A DNA stretch of 5,198 nucleotides. Origin: Planctomycetaceae bacterium. GTDB taxonomy: Bacteria; Planctomycetota; Planctomycetia; Pirellulales; Thermoguttaceae. A program made the position numbers and the translations under genes. Location of the stretch: positions 1 to 5,198 of the forward strand of contig JAIROD010000559.1 of the NCBI GenBank assembly GCA_031257725.1, given 5' to 3'. Positions 1 to 5,198 of this stretch are shown piece after piece. How positions within the stretch are numbered: the first letter of the stretch is position 1; each line of letters starts with the position of its first letter. The notes beneath the pieces were generated by a model. That model saw nothing but the letters and a program-made list of their open reading frames with translations, was not told where the DNA came from and ran no database searches.

Positions 1-2162
1 TTGACATCAAAATGAAATTCAATCCATTTAATACTGTTGAGTGAAGGTGTTCCGACTTCCGACCGATGCCAGGGAGAAGAACCAAGCAACGAAACAGTGT
101 AAGGAAACCAATTACTTCGTTTTCGTTTCGACCAAAATTCTTCATCGGGACGGTACTCAAAGTAGGAAGAACCTTTTCCAATACGAATATAAAATGAAGA
201 AAGCATTGTTGAATTTTCCAGATGACCTTCAAAAAGGGAAAATGTTAAAGCGTCGTACCGTGTCAGGTTCCAGGCGGCATCGTCCGGCGCAGCAACCAAA
301 ATGGAACCATGTTCCGACTTGGGAATATCCACAATACGGCACGCCAATAAAACTCCTCCGGTTTGACGCGGTTCCCGCGCAATAATCACATCACGGCTTC
401 CCTCAAACAAAACGGCGGGATAATCAGTCAAATCAACCGATTCGGTCAGAATGGACTGAACGACGTTATGGTGATTTTTTTCCCGACCGGTTCGGTCCAG
501 CAGAATGCCAAGATTCATCAGAATGGCAACCAATATCAGAACGGCAGGAACACTGATCGAAATAAAACGATGATGGTCTATCCAACGCCAGATTTTTTGG
601 CAGGTAGTTTCTTTTTGCGCGGTAATCGGTTCACCATCAAGCCAACGGCAAAGATCATCGGCTAATTCTGTTGCGCTTTGATAACGATTCGCCGGGTCTT
701 TAGCCATCGCTTTGGCACAGATTGCTTCCAATCCAAGAGGAACATTGGGCTTAATCTCTGACGGACGCGGCGGTGAAGCGGCACGAACCTTGTTGAGAAC
801 TTCCTGCGTGGAACGTCCCGAAAACGCGGTTTGACCTGATAAAAGATAATAAAGAATTGTTCCAAGACTGAAAACATCGGACAAAGGACCAACCGCATTT
901 TCTTCAGGCATCGCCTGTTCCGGCGACATAAACGCCGGTGTGCCGACAATCGCCCCCACCATCGTTAATTCCGGTCGCGGTTCCGCCGGACGATGCTGAA
1001 TAACCGAAACATAGGTTTCATCGCTTCCGGATTGGGCAAACGGTTTGGCAAGTCCCCAATCCATCACCAATGTTTCGCCGTGTTCCCCCAACATGATGTT
1101 AGCCGGTTTCAGGTCACGGTGAATCACGCCTTTGTTGTGGGCAAACGCCATCGTTTTACAAATCGACACCAAACGCCGAACCAAATTCAACAATTCCTGA
1201 CGTGTTGAATTACGATGATATGCCTTAATTGCTTCCTGAAGCGTATGACCCTTAATCAATTTCATGGTGTAATAAGGATTTCCGCTTTTATCCAGTCCAA
1301 GCGTGTGAATGGGAACAATGCCCGGATGTTCCAACTGAGCCGTGATTTCCGCCTCGCCGATAAAACGTCGGACAATCGATTCGTCCTCCGCAACTTCAGG
1401 ATGTAATTCCTTCAATGCAATATCACGTTTCAAATATTGATCATACGCAATCAGGATTCGACCCATTCCGCCCTTCTGATGGGTTCGGAGAACACGGTGA
1501 ATCCCGTAAGTCCCCGTATCATCCGCCACACTCAACGGTGCCGACGGACGATTGATCGTTTTCATCACACGTTGCGAAAGATCCAGTTCGCAACTACGTA
1601 AACTACTGCCGCGACGACCAGAAGAAGAACGGGATCCACTGCCCGCTGCGGAAGGCGGATTCGACGGAGGACTAATTTTCGTCTCCTCCGTTTCCGGTGA
1701 AACAGTCGCATTTATCTCGAAATCTTCAACTTCTTGTTTCTTTTTCGGATCAAAAATTCGGGTTGCCTGATTAATTTGTGCGGTTTCTTCGGTGGAAGTT
1801 TCCACATCAGATGTTGCATCATTTTGATACAGAATGGTTGCCTGATCGGTTGCGGTTTGAGTTAATTCGTTGCCAAATTTCGTGACGGCATTTTGCCCCA
1901 AAGAAGTTTTATCAGAAGTTTTATGCGAGTTGAAATCAATCCGAAACGGTTTTTCGTTGGGTTCATTGTAAAACGTTTCATCGGAATCCTCAGAACCGGA
2001 AGTTCCCGAAAAAATTTCGGTTTCTTCCACCGGTTGCAAATGGGCTGGTTCCATGCTTACAAACAGGGAACGTCCGCATCGCGCACAACGAACATCCGAT
2101 TCGGAATTGATTTCCGAAACAATAAAATCGTTTCCACATTCACAAACCAGATGTAAAACCAT
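1..2162 (-). CDS. Membrane-anchored Ser/Thr protein kinase (PknB-type) with N-terminal zinc ribbon; C-terminus runs off the window
   Basis: The reading frame is open from ATG at 2160-2162 to the left edge, giving 720 codons with no stop. Residues 7-29 form a zinc-ribbon-like knuckle pair (C7, C9, C26, C29). Residues 40-215 are polar and probably disordered. The kinase domain spans about 219-512: glycine loop KGGMG at 230-234, catalytic Lys251 in IALKEL, helix-C Glu270, HRDLKPAN at 348-355, DWG at 368-370 in place of DFG, GTPAFMSPEQA at 407-417, and the usual PknB-family end (KDPANRYQSA). All catalytic residues are present, so activity is expected. Residues about 533-555 form one hydrophobic membrane span, so the kinase would be cytoplasmic and the rest exported. 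The visible exported part (556-720) has the look of a beta-sandwich ligand-binding domain, but I cannot name it. No Shine-Dalgarno sequence is obvious before the ATG; starting there keeps the whole zinc ribbon. Substrate and signal are unknown. Family assignment is secure, physiological role is not. Confidence 0.95.
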   Translation of the reverse strand, partial: MVLHLVCECGNDFIVSEINSESDVRCARCGRSLFVSMEPAHLQPVEETEIFSGTSGSEDSDETFYNEPNEKPFRIDFNSHKTSDKTSLGQNAVTKFGNELTQTATDQATILYQNDATSDVETSTEETAQINQATRIFDPKKKQEVEDFEINATVSPETEETKISPPSNPPSAAGSGSRSSSGRRGSSLRSCELDLSQRVMKTINRPSAPLSVADDTGTYGIHRVLRTHQKGGMGRILIAYDQYLKRDIALKELHPEVAEDESIVRRFIGEAEITAQLEHPGIVPIHTLGLDKSGNPYYTMKLIKGHTLQEAIKAYHRNSTRQELLNLVRRLVSICKTMAFAHNKGVIHRDLKPANIMLGEHGETLVMDWGLAKPFAQSGSDETYVSVIQHRPAEPRPELTMVGAIVGTPAFMSPEQAMPEENAVGPLSDVFSLGTILYYLLSGQTAFSGRSTQEVLNKVRAASPPRPSEIKPNVPLGLEAICAKAMAKDPANRYQSATELADDLCRWLDGEPITAQKETTCQKIWRWIDHHRFISISVPAVLILVAILMNLGILLDRTGREKNHHNVVQSILTESVDLTDYPAVLFEGSRDVIIAREPRQTGGVLLACRIVDIPKSEHGSILVAAPDDAAWNLTRYDALTFSLFEGHLENSTMLSSFYIRIGKGSSYFEYRPDEEFWSKRKRSNWFPYTVSLLGSSPWHRSEVGTPSLNSIKWIEFHFDV
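1902..1925. repeat. 12-bp tandem duplication inside the kinase linker
   Basis: Two copies of agaagttttat plus one base (1902-1913 and 1914-1925) lie head to tail. They keep the frame and encode the repeated Lys-Thr-Ser at residues 81-87 of the kinase, in the disordered part between zinc ribbon and catalytic domain. Probably a replication-slippage duplication tolerated in a linker. Confidence 0.6.
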
Positions 2163-2252
2163 AGGACTGAACCGGTGATGGAGGAACCGGATAATCACCA
2201 AAAACAAACGATGATTTTGACCGGCTTAATCATTAACTTTTCCGATTATCTC

Positions 2253-2281
2253 ACATTGTGGGGATCATTGGTTTATGTCAA
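2253..2281 (-). promoter_or_regulatory. Possible kinase promoter (TTGACA -35 element, weak -10)
   Basis: On the minus strand a perfect TTGACA (2281-2276) lies about 115 nt before the kinase ATG. The best -10 at near-normal distance is poor: CACAAT after 15 bp. A better GATAAT (2250-2245) is 25 bp away, which is too far. A second candidate -10, TATAAT at 2466-2461, lies about 300 nt before the ATG, but its -35 choices (TTGAAA at 15 bp, TTGGTT at 19 bp) are off-spacing. The kinase probably has its own promoter here, but which element is used cannot be decided. Confidence 0.3.
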
Positions 2282-2294
2282 AAAACGGCAGGCA
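2276..2294 (-). promoter_or_regulatory. Upstream motif copy 1 (TGCCTGCCGTT-TTTT-GACA)
   Basis: Read on the minus strand, this 19-bp sequence recurs in the leader region of the UvrA-related gene. Its last 13 bases, CCGTTTTTTGACA, are identical to 4856-4844 (minus strand). Its whole length, minus four T residues, matches 4985-4999 (plus strand). It overlaps the TTGACA element of the kinase upstream region. It could be a regulator site or simply a conserved -35 context; no known regulator is recognised. Confidence 0.35.
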
Positions 2295-2338
2295 ATATTT
2301 TGCCGAAACATGGTGTTGGCGATCACTGACGCGGCGGC

Positions 2339-2367
2339 GGGTGAAAACCTGTGGGTGAAAACTCTGT
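2339..2367. repeat. Tandem pair of 14/15-bp repeats
   Basis: gggtgaaaacctgt (2339-2352) is followed directly by gggtgaaaactctgt (2353-2367). The copies differ by one inserted base. They sit 177-205 bp upstream of the kinase start codon. They could be a regulator-binding direct repeat or a slippage product; no known operator is matched. Confidence 0.5.
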
Positions 2368-2470
2368 GGCAAAGCATTACCTGATGTTGAAAATCCCGCT
2401 CCCTCAAAAATTCCGAAATAATCAGTAAATTTTAATATACAAAAGACAACTTCTAAAAGAATTATACTCA

Positions 2471-2516
2471 AATTTAATCAATTTCAACCAATTTTAGTCG
2501 ATTTCGGTCGATTTTT
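2471..2516. repeat. 10-bp-period degenerate tandem repeat directly after the UvrA-related gene
   Basis: Four consecutive decamers on the plus strand, beginning at 2471, 2481, 2491 and 2501, follow the pattern a-(a/t)-t-t followed by two or three variable bases, then (t/c)c(a/g). A partial fifth unit (attttt) starts at 2511. The period is one helical turn, so the A/T tracts are in phase and the DNA may be intrinsically bent. The array ends 1 bp before the last base of the UvrA-related stop codon. It does not form a GC-rich hairpin with a T run, so it is not a classical terminator. Confidence 0.55.
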
Positions 2517-2517
2517 C

Positions 2518-4818
2518 CTATTCGTCGTTTTTTAACGTTTCGCGTAATAATTGTTGAAATTCTAAGGTTCGGATTTCGGATTTTTTTGTCAATTTTAATT
2601 GAATCACATCGAATAATTTATTTTTGCCACTGACAAAAGGGTCGTTGCCGATGGAACGGATGCGCCCTAAGGGAACTGAATTTTTGATCACATATAAATC
2701 AAGGTAAACAGCGTCAACCCGTTTGGTGTGAACGACAAGCCAAGGAACGGGTCGTCCGTCAATTTCTAATTTCTTTTCTAATTTTTTTGCTTCCTCCGTT
2801 CGATGTTTGGAGCGGGGCTGATAAAAAGGAACAAGCACTTTGTTTGTCCACACAATTCGGGATTGCGGAGCGATTTCTTTTAGCATACCAAATAATTCCG
2901 TCAAAAGCGAGGGTTCCCAAAGAAGTTTATCACCGCCGATAAGTCCTTTTGGGAGCGAATGCCATTTTTCGCCTAGAATTTTCCAAGGCATGAGATTATT
3001 GGGATTTTTTTCTACTTTTTTTGTATATTTTGCAAATTCTTTGATTGCCGAATCCAAAAAGTCCCAAAATTCCTTTCGATCAACCTCTTCCCAACTATGA
3101 ACCCGTAACTCGATTTCCTGCCAACGACCTTGAGAACGATGAACCCGAACTCTTGGTTCATTTCCGTACAAGGGAATAGAATTCATATTATTTAAGGGTT
3201 TTAAGTCGAGTTTTGTTTTGAGCATTTCCTTGCGAAAGGTATTTTGGGCGGTTCGGAATTTCATTTTGAGCAGCCATTCATCTGAGGTGATGGCGTGAAA
3301 AAACCAACCGAGTGATTTTTTTTCGGCGTTGATTTTGACCACAGAACGGTCATTCCAATTAGTTGGAGCGAAATGACCGGTTGCTTCGATTCGCTGAACA
3401 ACTTCGGCGAGGATTTTACCGTTCCAATGGATAGGTTGACCGGTTCGGCTGATACGGTTTTTGGTGTGCCAACGTACCCCGTCAGTTTCCCAAGGCATTT
3501 TGGTTGTTGCGCCGATTTCACGCGGCGAAAGATCGCCGGCTTTCATTTCATGGAGTCGCGCCGGATCAAACACTTCACGTTCCACAAACTGTCCCGCTTC
3601 AAAAACCGGACGAAGAGCCTGAGCGGTGTAAGAAAAAAATGACGTGTGGGAAACGGAATATTTTTGTGTTTGAGATTTTGTAGGAGATTGTTGCGATTGT
3701 TTTGTGTTTTGTTTGTTGGATTTTTTGTCGTTTTTTGAGGAGTTTTGTTTTTTTGAATATTTTTGAGTATTAGCGGTTAAATTGAGATTTTCTTTTTGAT
3801 TTTCCGCATTTTGTATTAATTCTTCCGGTGTTCCCGCGAAAATAAGAAATCCTCCGGCGGCACCGGCTTCGGGACCGAGATCAACAATCCAGTCGGCGTT
3901 TTTGATGACATCGAGATTATGTTCGATCACAATAACGGTGTTACCGCAATCGACAAGACGATGCAACACCTCAAGTAATTTCAGTAAATCATCGAAATGC
4001 AAACCGGTTGTTGGTTCATCGAGGAGATAGAGAGTACGTCCGGTGTCGGGTCTGGCAAGTTCTGCGGCGAGTTTAACCCGTTGTGCTTCACCGCCGGAAA
4101 GAGTGGGTGCTGCCTGACCAAGTGAGAGATAATCCAGTCCGACATCGCAAAGAGTTTGCAAAACGCGGCGAATTGCGGGGATATTGCCGAAGAGTTGTAA
4201 TGCTTCCGCGCAGGACATTTCGAGAACATCGGCAATCGAATAACCGTGAAACTTTACCTCCAACGTTTGACGTTCATACCGTTTTCCATTACAGGAATCG
4301 CAGAGGATCCAGACATCGGGTAGAAAGTGCATTTCGATTTTGATTTGCCCTGCGCCTTCGCATTTTTCACAACGTCCTCCGGGAACATTAAAACTGAACC
4401 GTCGCGGGGAATAACCGCGTAATTTTGAATCGGGGAGTTGGGCGAACAGTTCGCGGATGAGATCGAAAACGCCGGTATAAGTTGCCGGATTGGAGGTGGG
4501 TGTTTGCCCGATAGGTTGCTGATCAACGCGAATAACTTTATTAAGAAATTCGACACCCTCTAAGGAATCGTGTGCGCCGGGAATCGTTTGGGCGCGATGT
4601 AAAGTCCGTGAAAGCGATTTCCAAAGGATATCGTTGACAAGAGAACTTTTCCCGCTGCCGCTAACTCCGGTAACAACAGTGAACGCGCCAAGCGGAAACG
4701 GAACATCAATATTTTTGAGATTATTTTGACGTGCGCCGCGAACAACCAACCAAGAACGCTCATTGGTTGGCGTAATCATAAAAGAGTCGGAAGTTACCGT
4801 TGTTTTTGGAGAAATCAC
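2518..4818 (-). CDS. uvrA: UvrA C-terminal-half protein (ATP site II, zinc finger, signature II) fused to an unassigned C-terminal domain
   Basis: UvrA is the damage-recognising ABC ATPase of nucleotide excision repair and hands DNA to UvrB. This 766-residue protein aligns by eye only to the second half of the usual roughly 940-residue UvrA. Visible motifs are GARQNNLKNIDV at 28-39, Walker A GVSGSGKSS at 51-59 (Lys57), SNPATYTGVF at 109-118, a zinc finger with C150, C153, C173 and C176, signature LSGGEAQRVKLA at 240-251, Walker B LYLLDEPTTGLH at 263-274, and His300 in VIEHNLDVIKNADW. ATP site I, the first signature and the UvrB-binding region are absent. Residues about 337-387 are an Asn/Lys/Gln/Ser-rich linker, after which the UvrA ending resumes (SHT at 390-392, ALRPV at 401-405). 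Residues about 411-766 form a further domain rich in Trp and charged residues that I cannot name. The start is GTG at 4816-4818; an in-frame TGA at 4846-4848 rules out a longer product. ATG at 4777-4779 (residue 14) is an alternative start. Neither has a clear ribosome site. The stop is TAG. UvrA kinship is certain; repair function alone is doubtful. Confidence 0.93.
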   Translation of the reverse strand: MISPKTTVTSDSFMITPTNERSWLVVRGARQNNLKNIDVPFPLGAFTVVTGVSGSGKSSLVNDILWKSLSRTLHRAQTIPGAHDSLEGVEFLNKVIRVDQQPIGQTPTSNPATYTGVFDLIRELFAQLPDSKLRGYSPRRFSFNVPGGRCEKCEGAGQIKIEMHFLPDVWILCDSCNGKRYERQTLEVKFHGYSIADVLEMSCAEALQLFGNIPAIRRVLQTLCDVGLDYLSLGQAAPTLSGGEAQRVKLAAELARPDTGRTLYLLDEPTTGLHFDDLLKLLEVLHRLVDCGNTVIVIEHNLDVIKNADWIVDLGPEAGAAGGFLIFAGTPEELIQNAENQKENLNLTANTQKYSKKQNSSKNDKKSNKQNTKQSQQSPTKSQTQKYSVSHTSFFSYTAQALRPVFEAGQFVEREVFDPARLHEMKAGDLSPREIGATTKMPWETDGVRWHTKNRISRTGQPIHWNGKILAEVVQRIEATGHFAPTNWNDRSVVKINAEKKSLGWFFHAITSDEWLLKMKFRTAQNTFRKEMLKTKLDLKPLNNMNSIPLYGNEPRVRVHRSQGRWQEIELRVHSWEEVDRKEFWDFLDSAIKEFAKYTKKVEKNPNNLMPWKILGEKWHSLPKGLIGGDKLLWEPSLLTELFGMLKEIAPQSRIVWTNKVLVPFYQPRSKHRTEEAKKLEKKLEIDGRPVPWLVVHTKRVDAVYLDLYVIKNSVPLGRIRSIGNDPFVSGKNKLFDVIQLKLTKKSEIRTLEFQQLLRETLKNDE

Positions 4819-4843
4819 GGAAAAGCAGGAATCAAAGAGTCGC

Positions 4844-4856
4844 TGTCAAAAAACGG
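4844..4856 (-). promoter_or_regulatory. Upstream motif copy 2 (CCGTTTTTTGACA)
   Basis: This 13-bp sequence is identical to part of the element upstream of the kinase (2288-2276) and lies in the same orientation relative to its downstream gene. Here it is 25 nt before the GTG start, inside the predicted leader. It includes the in-frame TGA that bounds the coding frame. TTGACA here has no acceptable -10 at normal spacing, so its role as a promoter is doubtful. Confidence 0.35.
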
Positions 4857-4904
4857 TTACGAAAAACACAAAACAAAATACCGCGCCGACGGTGTAATAT
4901 AAAA

Positions 4905-4930
4905 TCCGGTGAAAATCGGAAAACACCGGA
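4905..4930 (-). promoter_or_regulatory. Leader hairpin followed by a T run, attenuator-like
   Basis: Read on the minus strand, TCCGGTG and CACCGGA form a perfect 7-bp stem around a 12-nt loop, followed directly by TTTT and then AT-rich sequence. It lies between the predicted transcription start (about 4965) and the GTG start at 4818, so it would be in the 5' leader of the UvrA-related mRNA. The shape is that of a weak intrinsic terminator, but the stem is short and the T run brief. It could instead be a protein-binding inverted repeat in the DNA. Confidence 0.4.
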
Positions 4931-4971
4931 AATTCCAACAATTTTCAGCGTCAATATTTAATAAGCGTCCC

Positions 4972-5000
4972 AGTATAACATTTCTGCCTGCCGTTGACAA
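4972..5000 (-). promoter_or_regulatory. Sigma-70-like promoter of the UvrA-related gene
   Basis: On the minus strand, TTGTCA (5000-4995) and TATACT (4977-4972) are separated by exactly 17 bp, and the -10 is preceded by TG one base away (extended -10). The predicted start is near 4965, giving a leader of roughly 147 nt. The -35 sits in an 11-bp inverted repeat, cgttgacaacg, which could act as an operator. This is the best promoter in the window and points at the UvrA-related gene, supporting it as an independent transcription unit. Confidence 0.65.
4985..4999 (+). promoter_or_regulatory. Upstream motif copy 3 (TGCCTGCCGTTGACA)
   Basis: This plus-strand 15-mer equals the minus-strand element at 2294-2276 with four T residues removed. 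It overlaps the -35 of the UvrA-related promoter in the opposite orientation, so a protein bound here could block that promoter. Assignment as a regulator site is speculative. Confidence 0.3.
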
Positions 5001-5060
5001 CGCTCCCAATTTCAGGACAACATTCTATTTCAGTGGGAATCTCTCATCATTCGGAATTTA

Positions 5061-5098
5061 CCGAAAGTTAGCGGCGTTGCCGAAAGTTAACGGCGTGG
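5061..5098. repeat. Two tandem 19-bp repeats
   Basis: Units ccgaaagttagcggcgttg (5061-5079) and ccgaaagttaacggcgtgg (5080-5098) match at 17 of 19 positions. The second unit supplies the left arm of the palindromic element that follows. The pair lies about 60-100 bp upstream of the -35 of the UvrA-related promoter. Confidence 0.65.
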
Positions 5099-5155
5099 GC
5101 TTGCCCCGCGTTGTTCGACTTAACCCTAAAACACGGGGTAAACCCCGTCGTTAAC
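5086..5155. repeat. Palindromic, cloverleaf-like repeat element (REP/MITE-like)
   Basis: Outer arms gttaacggcg (5086-5095) and cgtcgttaac (5146-5155) are inverted repeats with one mismatch, which becomes a G-U pair in RNA. Between them lie two further hairpins: gggc/gccc at about 5097-5106, and acgggg/ccccgt (5133-5138 with 5143-5148, loop taaa); the second overlaps the right outer arm by three bases, so the two pairings compete at that edge. The 70-bp size and nested symmetry resemble dispersed bacterial palindromic elements, but only one copy is in view. No run of T follows on either strand, so it is not a typical terminator. Confidence 0.5.
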
Positions 5156-5166
5156 TATTATAATAG
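5155..5166. repeat. Perfect AT-rich 12-bp palindrome
   Basis: ctattataatag reads the same on both strands and abuts the palindromic element. It contains TATAAT-like sequences on both strands, but neither has a convincing -35 at normal spacing. It may be a target site or edge of the repeat element, or simple AT-rich sequence. Confidence 0.35.
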
Positions 5167-5198
5167 GTTGAAAATAAAAAATTGAATGATGTGAGATG

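Larger units (their letters stand above)
2163..2517. other. Intergenic region between the UvrA-related gene and the kinase gene
   Basis: These 355 bp separate two genes on the same strand. Short open frames exist on both strands, but none has a credible start, family resemblance or protein-like composition. The stretch is AT-rich next to the UvrA-related stop and more GC-rich (a CGG run at about 2331-2340) nearer the kinase. It holds a 10-bp-period repeat, a pair of 14/15-bp repeats, a small inverted repeat (ggcaa at 2291-2295 with ttgcc at 2300-2304) and promoter-like elements on the minus strand. I see no strong intrinsic terminator after the UvrA-related gene, so read-through into the kinase is possible. 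Confidence 0.6.
4819..5198. other. Non-coding region upstream of the UvrA-related gene
   Basis: These 380 bp contain no credible gene. From the gene outwards they hold a copy of the CCGTTTTTTGACA motif, a leader hairpin, a sigma-70-like promoter, a pair of 19-bp tandem repeats, a palindromic element and an AT-rich palindrome. No trace of the missing first half of UvrA is visible in any frame. The last 30 bp (5167-5198) are AT-rich with nothing recognisable. Confidence 0.6.

Noticed and set aside
41..2156. Several plus-strand and off-frame open frames across the kinase region
   Set aside because: All are shadows of the continuous kinase frame, which has complete catalytic motifs.
2339..2367. 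Possible DnaA boxes or replication origin (TTTTCACCCACAG on the minus strand)
   Set aside because: It does not match the TTATCCACA consensus well, there are only two copies, and no origin-type genes are nearby.
2175..2384. 69-residue plus-strand open frame between the two genes
   Set aside because: It overlaps the same repeats, faces away from the neighbours and has no family resemblance.
2265..2471. 68-residue minus-strand open frame between the two genes
   Set aside because: No ribosome site or recognisable motif, and it covers the repeats and promoter-like elements; most likely chance.
4819..4860. Frameshift or internal stop joining the UvrA half to a missing upstream half
   Set aside because: The DNA upstream shows no UvrA-like sequence in any frame; it looks like a leader and promoter.
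5133..5148. Hairpin ACGGGG-TAAA-CCCCGT as an intrinsic terminator
   Set aside because: There is no T run after the stem on either strand, and it is nested inside a larger palindromic element.
4909..5154. 81-residue open frame on the plus strand
   Set aside because: It runs through the leader hairpin, promoter, tandem repeats and palindromic element; composition is not protein-like and no family is recognised.

Overview
The window holds two genes, both on the minus strand. A UvrA-related gene (2518-4818) lies upstream, and a membrane-anchored Ser/Thr protein kinase (2162 down to the left edge, 3' end cut off) lies downstream. They are separated by 355 bp that I read as non-coding. The right end (4819-5198) is also non-coding. 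It carries a good promoter for the UvrA-related gene, a leader hairpin and a small repeat/palindrome cluster.

The organism looks like a planctomycete or a close relative of moderate GC content. The clues are a PknB-type kinase with DWG instead of DFG, an N-terminal zinc ribbon starting with a CxCG knuckle, a single membrane span followed by an exported C-terminal domain, and weak or absent Shine-Dalgarno sequences. A UvrA with a long C-terminal tail also fits my recollection of planctomycete proteins. This is inference from family style; nothing in the window is a firm taxonomic marker.

Region by region: 1-2162 kinase; 2163-2517 intergenic, with a 10-bp-period AT-rich repeat just after the UvrA-related stop, a pair of 14/15-bp repeats and a TTGACA element; 2518-4818 the UvrA-related gene; 4819-5198 its leader, promoter (TTGTCA, 17 bp, TATACT) and a palindromic repeat element.

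The main point of interest is the 766-residue UvrA-related protein. It contains only the second half of a normal UvrA (ATP-binding site II, the C-terminal zinc finger and ABC signature II). It lacks the first ATPase half and the UvrB-binding region. An Asn/Lys/Gln/Ser-rich linker interrupts the UvrA C-terminal end, and about 355 residues of a domain I cannot assign follow. It has its own promoter and an in-frame stop just upstream of its start, so it appears to be a genuine independent gene and not the 3' end of a longer one. No functional link between it and the kinase can be shown; they share only strand and a similar upstream sequence motif.
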